Shown: positions 7,707-13,528 of the stretch, piece after piece
How the letters are laid out: the number at the start of each line of letters is the position of its first letter
Numbering within the stretch: position 1 is the first letter of the stretch
Assembly (NCBI GenBank): GCA_900554205.1
Contig: USGM01000094.1
Location: 1 to 13,528, forward strand
Source of the DNA: an uncultured Lachnospiraceae bacterium
GTDB lineage: Bacteria > Bacillota > Clostridia > Lachnospirales > Lachnospiraceae
Direction of reading: 5' to 3'
DNA: 13,528 nucleotides
Translations under genes and position numbers: made by a program
The notes under the pieces: model-generated
Seen by the model: only the letters and a program-made list of their open reading frames with translations
Databases searched by the model: none
Told to the model about the DNA's origin: nothing

Positions 7707-9785
7707 TCACGATTTATTTGACAATTCAGTCAACATATGATAACCACACTGTTCATTTGCACAGACCAGCTTGTTTCCCTTGGCAAGCATGACTGTTCCG
7801 CACTTCGGGCACCTCTTGTCTGTCGGGCGCTGCCATGCCATAAAATCACAGTTCGGGTTGTCAATGCAGCCGTAATATTTTCTGCCTTTTTTCGTTTTTT
7901 TCAGAACAATGTCCTTGCCACACTTCGGGCAGGCGACACCGATCTTCTCAAAATACGGCTTCGTGTTGCGGCACTCAGGGAAGCCCGGGCACGCGAGGAA
8001 TCTGCCGTGCGGTCCGTATTTGATCACCATCTGCCTTCCGCAGAGATCGCAGACCTCGTCGCTGACCTCGTCCTCAATCTTTACCTGTTCCAGTTCCTTC
8101 TCCGCCTTCTTGACCGCCTCTTCCAGATCAGGATAGAAGTTGGAGATAACCGTCTTCCACTTCACCGTTCCCTCTTCCACACCGTCCAGAAGAGCCTCCA
8201 TATTCGCCGTGAAATTCACATCCACAATCGACGGAAAGGCTTCCTTCATCATATTGTTGACAACCTCACCGAGCTCCGTGACGTAAAGGTTCTTATTTTC
8301 CTTTGCAATATACCTTCTCGCCAGAATTGTCGTGATTGTAGGGGCATAGGTACTGGGACGGCCGATGCCGAGCTCTTCCAGCGCCTTGACAAGGGACGCC
8401 TCGGTATAGTGTGCCGGAGGCTGCGTGAAATGCTGTCTGGCATCAAAGGACTCAAAGCTCAGCCTGCTCTCCTTGTCCAACGCTCCGCTCAGCGCATTTT
8501 CCTCCTCCTTATCGTCCTCCGAAACATACACGCTCATAAAGCCGTCGAATTTCCGCGTGGAGGCGGCAAGTGTAAACACCTGCTCCTTTGCCTGGATTTT
8601 CACGGAAACCGTCTCGTACAATGCCGCGCTCATCCTGCTTGCGACAAATCTTTTCCAGATCAGCTGATACAGTCTGAACAGGTCTCTCGGCAGTTCATCC
8701 TTGATCTCCAGCGGTATTCTGTTCAGATCCGTCGGACGGATCGCTTCATGCGCATCCTGGATCTTCTGTCCGCCCTTCTTGCCGGTGCTCTCGCCGTTCA
8801 GATATTGTTCGCCGTAATGCGCACCGATAAACTCCGCAGCCATATGCTCTGCTTCCTCGGAGACACGGGTGGAATCTGTACGAAGGTAGGTGATCAGACC
8901 GACCGTTCCTTCGCCCTTAATGTCAACGCCTTCATAGAGCTGCTGTGCCAGACGCATCGTCTTCTGCGTGGAGAAATTCAGGGTCTTGCTTGCCTCCTGC
9001 TGAAGCGTTGATGTCGTAAACGGCAGCGGCGGCTTTTTCAGGCGCTCGCCCTTCTTCACCTCTGCCACCTTATACTGCGCCCCCTCAAGGGATTTCTGGA
9101 TTGTCTCCGCCTGCTCCCTGCTGGTGATCGCCTGTTTTTCCTTCGTCGTGCCGTAATATTTTGCACAGATCGGTTTCTTTTCCCCCTCGACCTTCAGATT
9201 CACATCGAGGCTCCAGTACTCCTCCGGAACGAAGTCATTGATTTCATCCTCCCTATCGCAGATAATGCGCAGGGCAACCGACTGTACTCTTCCGGCGCTC
9301 AGTCCCCTCTTGATCTTTGCCCAGAGAAGAGGCGATATACGATAGCCCACCATTCTGTCGAGCGCGCGGCGCGCCTGCTGCGCATCCACCAGATTCATGT
9401 TGATCTCTCTCGCGTTCTTAAGCGATTCCTTGACCGCCGTCTTCGTGATCTCGTTGAAGGTAATTCGGTAGACCTTCTTGTTTTCAAGCTTCAGTGCATA
9501 ATAAAGATGCCACGAAATCGCCTCTCCCTCACGGTCAGGGTCAGTTGCCAGATAAATCTTCTCTGCTTTCTTTACTTCCTTTCTAAGATTGGCGAGAATA
9601 TCCCCCTTGCCTCTGATCGTAATATATTTAGGCTCGTAGTCATGCTCTACATCAATTCCGAGCGTACTCTTTGGTAAATCTCTGACATGTCCGTTGCTTG
9701 CCGCCACCTCATAGTTTGATCCCAGAAACTTCTTGATCGTCTTCACCTTGGCAGGTGACTCCACAATAACCAGATACTTTGCCAT
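7707..9785 (-). CDS. topA: DNA topoisomerase I (type IA)
   Basis: TopA relaxes negative supercoils through a transient 5'-phosphotyrosine bond. At 692 residues it is of usual Firmicutes length. The TOPRIM domain opens with VIVESPAKVKTIKKFLG (catalytic E9) and holds the metal-binding DPDRE at 82-86. SAGRVQSVALRIICDRE lies at 163-179, and the active-site tyrosine is Y300 in GLITYLRTDS. Three C-terminal zinc-ribbon repeats follow in about the last 110 residues, each with two pairs of cysteines (starting CDLC, CPKC, CPKC); the arrangement is typical of bacterial TopA. The start MAKYLVIVES is the family start, and AAGGGAAG lies a little far upstream. The promoter is at 9859-9887. The gene is followed by codY, an order shared in part with B. 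subtilis. Confidence 0.98.
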   Translation of the reverse strand: MAKYLVIVESPAKVKTIKKFLGSNYEVAASNGHVRDLPKSTLGIDVEHDYEPKYITIRGKGDILANLRKEVKKAEKIYLATDPDREGEAISWHLYYALKLENKKVYRITFNEITKTAVKESLKNAREINMNLVDAQQARRALDRMVGYRISPLLWAKIKRGLSAGRVQSVALRIICDREDEINDFVPEEYWSLDVNLKVEGEKKPICAKYYGTTKEKQAITSREQAETIQKSLEGAQYKVAEVKKGERLKKPPLPFTTSTLQQEASKTLNFSTQKTMRLAQQLYEGVDIKGEGTVGLITYLRTDSTRVSEEAEHMAAEFIGAHYGEQYLNGESTGKKGGQKIQDAHEAIRPTDLNRIPLEIKDELPRDLFRLYQLIWKRFVASRMSAALYETVSVKIQAKEQVFTLAASTRKFDGFMSVYVSEDDKEEENALSGALDKESRLSFESFDARQHFTQPPAHYTEASLVKALEELGIGRPSTYAPTITTILARRYIAKENKNLYVTELGEVVNNMMKEAFPSIVDVNFTANMEALLDGVEEGTVKWKTVISNFYPDLEEAVKKAEKELEQVKIEDEVSDEVCDLCGRQMVIKYGPHGRFLACPGFPECRNTKPYFEKIGVACPKCGKDIVLKKTKKGRKYYGCIDNPNCDFMAWQRPTDKRCPKCGTVMLAKGNKLVCANEQCGYHMLTELSNKS

Positions 9786-9858
9786 ACCGTCAATCTTCCC
9801 TTCATTTCTGTTTCTTCTATAATAAATGTTTTTGATCCCTAGAAGCTAATCGTGAAAC

Positions 9859-9887
9859 ACTATACACCAAAATTTTTCGAGGTGCAA
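9859..9887 (-). promoter_or_regulatory. Promoter of topA with A/T-rich UP-like region
   Basis: On the minus strand, TTGCAC (9882-9887), a 17-bp spacer and TATAGT (9859-9864) make a strong-looking sigma-A promoter. An almost pure A/T stretch of about 25 bp lies immediately upstream of the -35 box (9890-9915) and resembles an UP element. The leader to the topA start is about 65 nt. Confidence 0.7.
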
Positions 9888-9942
9888 GAGATTTATTTTA
9901 CTTTATTTTATTTTCAGAACTATAAACAAAATCAATAACAAC

Positions 9943-9980
9943 AAAAAAGCACTGAACTCAAGTTTTGAGTTTCAGTACTT
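9943..9980 (-). terminator. Rho-independent terminator after tRNA-Glu
   Basis: A long hairpin with arms of about 14 bp (ACTGAAACTCAA against TTGAGTTCAGT, with one bulged base) is followed by TTTTTTG on the minus strand. It lies about 30 nt past the 3' end of the tRNA and ends that transcript upstream of the topA promoter. Confidence 0.82.
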
Positions 9981-10011
9981 CCTAGGGTTGGGCTATTCAT
10001 AAATGAATAAG

Positions 10012-10083
10012 CAGCTGGTAGGGGAATCGAACCCCTGTTTTCGCCGTGAGAGGGCGACGTCTTAACCGCTTGACCAACCAGCC
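10012..10083 (-). tRNA. tRNA-Glu (anticodon CTC)
   Basis: The 72-nt sequence folds as a cloverleaf. The acceptor stem is GGCTGGT/ACCAGCT, with a G-U pair at 1-72, and the discriminator base is G. The anticodon arm is TCGCC-CTCTCAC-GGCGA with anticodon CTC (reads GAG), and the T arm is AGGGG-TTCGATT-CCCCT. The D-arm sequence GGTCAAGCGGTTAAGAC is typical of Gram-positive tRNA-Glu. The 3' CCA is not encoded and must be added after transcription. A small inverted repeat (TATTCAT/ATGAATA, 9994-10009) directly follows the 3' end. Confidence 0.95.
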
Positions 10084-10092
10084 ATGTCAAGC

Positions 10093-10107
10093 ACCGTTCT
10101 GAACGGT
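10093..10107 (-). promoter_or_regulatory. Hairpin in the tRNA-Glu 5' leader
   Basis: The perfect 6-bp inverted repeat ACCGTT-CAG-AACGGT lies between the predicted transcription start near 10109 and the mature tRNA 5' end. It would form a stem at the very 5' end of the precursor that RNase P removes. Confidence 0.4.
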
Positions 10108-10115
10108 ACTTGTAA

Positions 10116-10144
10116 ATAATAATACACTTTTTGAAAAAATGCAA
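10116..10144 (-). promoter_or_regulatory. Promoter of tRNA-Glu
   Basis: On the minus strand, TTGCAT (10139-10144), a 17-bp spacer and TATTAT (10116-10121) form a sigma-A promoter about 32 bp before the mature tRNA 5' end. Confidence 0.65.
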
Positions 10145-10162
10145 GTACTTTTTTTAAATTTT

Positions 10163-11131
10163 TTAAATTATTTTTTCAAAAGATGTTTTTCCCTCAATTT
10201 CACGCAGCCAGTTTCCGGATCTGCCTGCCCCCTGCCTCCGTCGGTAATCCGGGATTCCCAGCGCTTCCGCCGCCTGTGCGAAGTAATTCTCCCCAATCAG
10301 CGGCCAGACGTTCTTCTCCTCCGCCTTCTCCGACAGCTTCGCCGCAAGCGCGCACAGCTCCGCAGCATGATCCACGCCCGTCAGCAGTGTCTGGATATTA
10401 CCGTTGATAAACCACGGTGCCCTGTCCAACAGCCCGCAGCTTACCATATGCTCCACGACCCGCCTGTTGTCATACGGTACCTTCATAAATTCCGGCTTCC
10501 ACGCCGCTCCGCCGTCCGTTTCGGTCAGTTCCAGCGTCATGCACTGCGCATAACCCGCATCGTTGATCGAGATGCCAACGCAGCCGGAATTGAAATAATG
10601 CTTTCCCATGTATGGAAATTCGCCCGGGAAATGCGTGTGGGCGCAGAGAAGATAATCCGTATCGACTTTTCCCAGCCAACGCTTTGTATTGTCGCCACCC
10701 AACTGCAGAAGCTCCCTGTTATTGTCCGGTGAGCCGTGACAGCAGGTAATCGCCGGACAGCCCTCTCGCTCATAGCGGAAGCTGATCGGCAGGCTCTCAA
10801 AAAACGCAAAATCCTCCTCCGTCAACTGCTCGTAGGTGTAGAGCAGGTTGCCGCTCGCGGAATTATTGATCCAAAACTGTTCCTGTATTCCGTTCTTCCT
10901 GACCTCATGCTGGGTCAGCATGTAATCCTCACGGTTCCCGCGAAGAAGGCTGCAGTGATGCGCCTTCATGAAATCATAGAGATCGTCCAGCGTCTCCCTT
11001 GTATACGGTGTATCGGAGACATAGTCCCCGAGGAATAGATACTCCTCACACCCCTTCGCCTCCAATGCCGCCACTGCCGCCCGGAACGCTATAACATTGC
11101 TGTGTATATCCGAAATTACTCCTAGTTTCAT
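10163..11131 (-). CDS. Calcineurin-like metallophosphoesterase family protein
   Basis: The 322-residue product carries the full set of metallophosphoesterase motifs: SDIHSN (D8, H10), GDYV (D36), GNRE (N66, where many relatives have GNHE), CHG (H132) and AHTH (H165, H167), followed by NSGCVGIS. These residues bind the two metal ions of a phosphodiesterase or phosphatase centre. There is no signal peptide or membrane helix, so it is probably cytoplasmic. The substrate cannot be told from sequence. The roughly 110 residues after the catalytic domain are an extra, mostly helical region. The start at MKLGVISDIHSN fits the family, whose first strand begins at residue 1-3; AAAGGA lies 12 nt upstream. 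An open extension to 11191 encodes nothing family-like. No terminator with a T-run is seen after the stop, so transcription may run into the tRNA gene. Confidence 0.9.
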   Translation of the reverse strand: MKLGVISDIHSNVIAFRAAVAALEAKGCEEYLFLGDYVSDTPYTRETLDDLYDFMKAHHCSLLRGNREDYMLTQHEVRKNGIQEQFWINNSASGNLLYTYEQLTEEDFAFFESLPISFRYEREGCPAITCCHGSPDNNRELLQLGGDNTKRWLGKVDTDYLLCAHTHFPGEFPYMGKHYFNSGCVGISINDAGYAQCMTLELTETDGGAAWKPEFMKVPYDNRRVVEHMVSCGLLDRAPWFINGNIQTLLTGVDHAAELCALAAKLSEKAEEKNVWPLIGENYFAQAAEALGIPDYRRRQGAGRSGNWLREIEGKTSFEKII

Positions 11132-11456
11132 GTTTATATCCATTCCTTTCGCTTCGCTCAGGCACGAAACGTTATGAAAATGGTTGCCCAAGCTTTCTTT
11201 TCTTCTATAATCTTCTTATAGGGATCTCGGTATACTACAAATCACGGGGATGTGAGTGGGCTGTCCGGCTTGCCGGATGACCGTATGTTCATATGTGTAG
11301 TCCGCCTTTTCAAGCACAAATAAGTGTGACTCTGAGCACGTAATCTTATCTTTGCTTAAACATTCTCGTTTATGGCTTAGGCGTTCAGCCAATGCCGTCT
11401 CTCCCTATAATTCTTTGAACCTCTGGTTCAGAAAGGAATCCCTTTGGCTTAAAATC
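11132..11456. other. Gene-free stretch: phosphoesterase upstream region and IS110 left end
   Basis: No convincing coding frame is seen. The first 90 nt are the upstream region of the leftward phosphoesterase gene, with weak -10-like boxes (TTATAG, TATAAG) and no good -35. From about 11221 the sequence looks like the left non-coding end of the IS110 element. It holds hairpins at 11264-11277, around 11372-11394, 11416-11430 and 11432-11445. Confidence 0.6.
11221..11450 (+). ncRNA. Candidate remnant of an IS110 bridge RNA
   Basis: IS110-group elements are known to encode a bridge RNA in the non-coding left end before the recombinase gene. This RNA pairs with target and donor DNA through internal loops. 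Here about 230 nt of gene-free sequence precede the transposase frame and contain stems TCCGGC/GCCGGA, TGGCT/AGCCA, TGAACC/GGTTCA and AAAGG/CCTTT in series. The assignment comes from position and hairpin content only. The ends are approximate and no covariance model was applied. With a broken transposase the RNA is probably not active. Confidence 0.35.
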
Positions 11457-12255
11457 TTGTACAAAATCTGCTGTGATATTGATGTCCACAAGACTTTTGT
11501 AGTCGCCTGTATCGCTTCTACCAATGATAAAGGCGTCACTTCTTACGAGAGCCACCGGTTTCCGACCTACACGGGCGGTCTGAAAACTCTGTTACAATGG
11601 CTGCTCGACAGGAACTGCAGGGATATCTGTATGGAATCCACCGGTAAATACTGGATCCCTGTTTATAACAACCTCGAAAAGGATTGTTCGATTGTCCTTG
11701 CCCATCCCAAATATGTTAAGGCTATCCGTGGAAAGAATCATTTGCAGAACTGTCTCACGGTTTCCAATATCCAGCCGGGAAACGTTGTCTCGGACACCTT
11801 CGGCAAATCTGCACAGGCGATACCGGATAAGCTTTTGGAAAATCCCGCAGATACTTCTTTTGATCTTGAGCCTCTTGTTTACAAAAGATTGAAGAAAAAA
11901 CTTCCGGAGCTCCGTGATGCCATTGACGGCTTTATCACTCCTGGGCAGGCCGGCAAACTCAGGATCATCAAAGATCATTATGAAAACCTTGAATCCCGGA
12001 AAACAGAGCTTGAAGAACTCATTCTTGCGCTCGCCGCTCCCTATCAGGATGCTATATCAAACCTTTGAAAGCAATCATTGCGATAGCAAGAAAGCTTCTT
12101 ACCGCATTATACCACATGTTGAAGAATGGGGAAAACTATAACCGGAACTTTACCGGAAAACTGATCTTCCTCCAGTGGGGCGTGAAATCACCATAGAACA
12201 GACCCTTATGTTGATCTGAAACCAAGGTTATAAAATCAAGTCGGCAACTACATAA
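11457..12255 (+). pseudogene. IS110-family transposase, internally deleted and frameshifted
   Basis: The N-terminal part is the RuvC-like DEDD domain: CCDIDVHKTFVVACIA, then CMESTGKYWIPVYN and VLAHPKYVKAIRGK. In intact relatives this is followed by TDKKDAKWIADIF and roughly 50 residues with further catalytic aspartates. Here RGKN joins almost directly to HLQNCLTVSNI, so that block is missing in frame. After AAPYQDAISNL the frame stops at 12068. The C-terminal piece (AIIAIARKLLTALYHMLKNG) resumes at once in another frame, which implies loss of about 100 residues that include the Transposase_20 core. A further shift near 12140 leads to ELYRKTDLPPVGREITIEQT, a TGA at 12217-12219 and the tail up to 12255. 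The original start codon is not clear: TTG at 11457 is in frame and GAAAGGA lies upstream. The sizes of the missing blocks are recalled from the family. Confidence 0.88.
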
Positions 12256-12351
12256 CCTTAACATTTCTAATATTCATTTTTTTAAGTGACCACCGTAAGA
12301 TGGTTTATTTGTTATGCTCTCAGGTTCATGGATATCCTCCACTTCTCATTT

Positions 12352-12657
12352 TCAATGCTTCCGTTCTCCATATACGGTTTCATATGCATCCCGCAAATTT
12401 GTCAGGTGCTCTACAATATTCGGATTCCACGGAATCAGCTTCGGTATCTTATCGCATGGGAACTCCCTGCATAAACCGCAAAACTGCACACCATGTTCCC
12501 GCACGCAGGTATGTATCTTACATCTGCCCGATTCCTTCCACTCCGGGACAGCACCATCGGCTTCTATACAGCCCGGACATTCCCCGGACAATTTTTTCTT
12601 ACACTCGACGCAACATTCTCCGCAGGCGGTTATCGTTGAAAAGTCAGTTGTTGTCAT
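12352..12657 (-). CDS. DUF3795-type cysteine-rich protein
   Basis: The 101-residue product has ten cysteines and matches the pattern of DUF3795 proteins: an N-terminal ACGECCVEC, then CPGC, and then CKIHTCVREHGVQFCGLC followed by FPCDKI. The cysteine spacing suggests binding of zinc or an iron-sulphur cluster, but the family function is unknown. No signal peptide or membrane segment is seen. The ATG at 12657 has AAGGGGG 7 nt upstream and is preferred over an in-frame TTG one codon earlier. It starts 15 nt after the stop of the 111-residue gene, so the two are probably co-transcribed. It converges on the IS110 remnant. Confidence 0.85.
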   Translation of the reverse strand: MTTTDFSTITACGECCVECKKKLSGECPGCIEADGAVPEWKESGRCKIHTCVREHGVQFCGLCREFPCDKIPKLIPWNPNIVEHLTNLRDAYETVYGERKH

Positions 12658-12672
12658 CAAATTTCCCCCTTG

Positions 12673-13008
12673 TTATTTCGCTACAGCATTTAAAGATGTT
12701 GTCAGAAAATCTACTATACTCTTTTCATATTGATCTTTTATAATATTTTCTTTGCTTTCACCGCTGCTTCCGTCCACAAAATATTTGCCATTTTCTTTAT
12801 TAATGGACAGAGAATCAAGCGGCCATCCTTCAAATCTTTTTTCTGAGGCTTTCTCAATCATATAAAATGATCCCATCTTCTGCATCCATAAACGAATAAA
12901 TACATCAGCACACGTTTGTATTGGGTTGTCAGACCTAAATACTTTATCACAAAGTGAGTGCTTCTTTTTATTTTTTCCATTATCTGAATAAATTTTTTTA
13001 CTGGCCAT
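12673..13008 (-). CDS. Hypothetical protein of 111 residues
   Basis: Not recognised. The product starts with a basic, polar stretch (SKKIYSDNGKNKKKHSLCDK), continues with a probable helix (PIQTCADVFIRLWMQKMG), and has a middle part that looks globular, including KRFEGWPLDSLSINKENGKY. It ends in a helix (YEKSIVDFLTTSLNAV). There is no signal peptide and no membrane segment. The ATG has AGCAGGAAAC directly upstream. It lies 15 nt before the DUF3795 gene in the same direction, which supports a two-gene unit. The base composition is A+T-rich compared with the flagellar region, which hints at acquired DNA. A complete frame with Shine-Dalgarno site and operon spacing makes it likely real. Confidence 0.7.
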   Translation of the reverse strand: MASKKIYSDNGKNKKKHSLCDKVFRSDNPIQTCADVFIRLWMQKMGSFYMIEKASEKRFEGWPLDSLSINKENGKYFVDGSSGESKENIIKDQYEKSIVDFLTTSLNAVAK

Positions 13009-13062
13009 GTTTCCTGCTATGCCTGTTCACACTCAATGCGAAAAATATAGTAACAGGCAAAA

Positions 13063-13194
13063 TTACCGAAAATCTTCCGATCCGCTTCCAGCTTGCTGAT
13101 CCTTTACATCTGCGTACAGTTCTGTTGCTGTCTCGTCCTTTTCCTTCTGTGCTTCCAATACCTGATATATTTCCTCAAACTTTTCAAACTCCAA
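13063..13194 (-). CDS. Possible small acidic ORF, 43 residues
   Basis: A short frame lies between the partial gene at the right edge and the 111-residue gene. It begins at a TTG (13194) with GAAGGAG 8 nt upstream and encodes an acidic, probably helical peptide (EFEKFEEIYQVLEAQKEKDE) that ends at a TAA. The same frame is open a little further upstream, to a TAA near 13235, without another start. Its composition looks like real protein, so it may be a small gene or the C-terminal scrap of a longer one. No family was recognised. Confidence 0.3.
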   Translation of the reverse strand: MEFEKFEEIYQVLEAQKEKDETATELYADVKDQQAGSGSEDFR

Positions 13195-13241
13195 GCAACT
13201 TTCTCCTTCCTCATTCTTAAGGTGTCCTTACAGTACATCTA

Positions 13242-13528
13242 TTACATTGTTATTTTTGATTCCGACAACTCCTGATTTTCTGACATTACCATGTCATATG
13301 CAGGTTTTAAAATCTGCTCAAACCTTGCAGTTATATACCTCTTGTAAAAGTTTTTCTGCAACTCGGTGATAAAGGGTACTTCATCAATAAACCCTTTTAT
13401 CTGCTCCAGATTAATTTGCGGAACCATTCTTTGTATTGCGGCATTGCATTCCGGCTCCTCTGCCGACATAAGGAAATCATAGTAATTGATTTTTCTTCCG
13501 TCTAACTTAATTGCTGATGTTGGGAATT
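13242..13528 (-). CDS. C-terminal part of a larger protein, possibly HipA/CtkA-like (5' end outside window)
   Basis: The frame is open from the right edge to a TAA at 13242 and encodes at least 95 residues, starting FPTSAIKLDGRKINYYDFL. An internal ATG at 13469 has no good Shine-Dalgarno site and the coding sense continues before it, so the gene begins beyond the window. The AIKLDGRKINYYDF segment followed by helices (FIDEVPFITELQKNFYKRYI, then RFEQILKPAYDMV) recalls the C-terminal lobe of HipA/CtkA-type kinase-like proteins common in Clostridia. This is from memory and weak. HipA-type proteins are serine/threonine kinases, often toxins of toxin-antitoxin pairs. No partner can be judged because the upstream side is missing. 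Confidence 0.65.
   Translation of the reverse strand, partial: FPTSAIKLDGRKINYYDFLMSAEEPECNAAIQRMVPQINLEQIKGFIDEVPFITELQKNFYKRYITARFEQILKPAYDMVMSENQELSESKITM

Larger units (their letters stand above)
11221..12255 (+). mobile_element. Degenerate IS110-family insertion sequence
   Basis: The element comprises a non-coding left end and a broken IS110-type transposase gene. IS110 elements lack terminal inverted repeats and make no clear target duplication in most cases, so the borders cannot be fixed from one copy. The left border is placed where the phosphoesterase upstream region seems to end and the right border at the last recognisable transposase codon. It lies between the phosphoesterase gene and the AT-rich accessory genes. 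Confidence 0.65.

Noticed and set aside
7737..9011. A 424-codon open frame on the plus strand opposite topA
   Set aside because: It is exactly antisense to strongly conserved topA sequence, has no family-like motifs, and its residue make-up (many Leu, Arg, His, Cys) is typical of a reverse-strand shadow.
11132..11191. A 20-residue N-terminal extension of the metallophosphoesterase
   Set aside because: The family begins with the strand MKLGVISDIH, and the extra residues show no conservation-like pattern.
11352..11456. Upstream extension of the transposase frame from a TTG at 11352
   Set aside because: The residues do not resemble IS110 N-termini and overlap the hairpins of the left end; the recognisable protein begins near 11457.
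12289..12304. Hairpin ACCACC-GTAA-GATGGT as a terminator or IS right end
   Set aside because: The stem is short with a G-U pair, and the following sequence is not a proper T-run on either strand. It could be part of the IS end, but nothing supports that choice.
1..13528. CRISPR array, riboswitch or prophage
   Set aside because: No regularly spaced direct repeats, no recognisable riboswitch core and no phage structural or integrase genes were seen on either strand.

Overview
The window suggests a motile Gram-positive Clostridia species, most likely a Lachnospiraceae member related to Roseburia or Agathobacter. The evidence is a CodY repressor with its typical DNA-binding helix, purine-rich Shine-Dalgarno sites, TTG start codons, a Lachnospiraceae-like IS110 transposase remnant, and a flagellar basal-body operon directly downstream of codY. 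The species assignment is an inference from gene content, not from a search.

Positions 1-6700 hold one leftward flagellar operon, read right to left as flgB, flgC, fliE, fliF, fliG, fliH, fliI, fliJ. It encodes the proximal rod (FlgB, FlgC), the rod/MS-ring adaptor (FliE), the MS ring (FliF), the rotor switch (FliG), and the export ATPase with its regulator and chaperone-escort protein (FliI, FliH, FliJ). The genes lie within 40 nt of each other or overlap. A sigma-A type promoter precedes flgB, and an 18-bp dyad overlaps its -35 box. The operon runs off the left edge just after fliJ.

Positions 6692-9887 hold codY and topA, also leftward, each with its own readable promoter. A hairpin terminator separates codY from flgB. 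The order topA - codY - flgBC - fliEFGHIJ matches the Bacillus subtilis order, but without the trmFO-xerC(codV)-clpQ-clpY block that sits between topA and codY there.

Positions 9940-11131 hold a leftward tRNA-Glu(CTC) gene with promoter, leader hairpin and terminator, and a leftward calcineurin-like metallophosphoesterase gene.

Positions 11200-12255 hold a decayed rightward IS110-family element. Its transposase lacks an internal block that should carry catalytic aspartates and a second block in the C-terminal half, and it has a frameshift and a stop. The non-coding stretch before the transposase is where IS110-group elements encode their bridge RNA, and it contains several hairpins.

Positions 12350-13528 are visibly richer in A+T and hold small leftward accessory genes: a cysteine-rich DUF3795-type protein, an unrecognised 111-residue protein, a possible 43-residue ORF, and the C-terminal part of a larger gene cut by the right edge that may belong to the HipA/CtkA kinase-like group. 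No clearly new system is proven here. The best leads are the IS110 left-end RNA, the dyad at the flgB promoter, and the unknown small genes at the right end.
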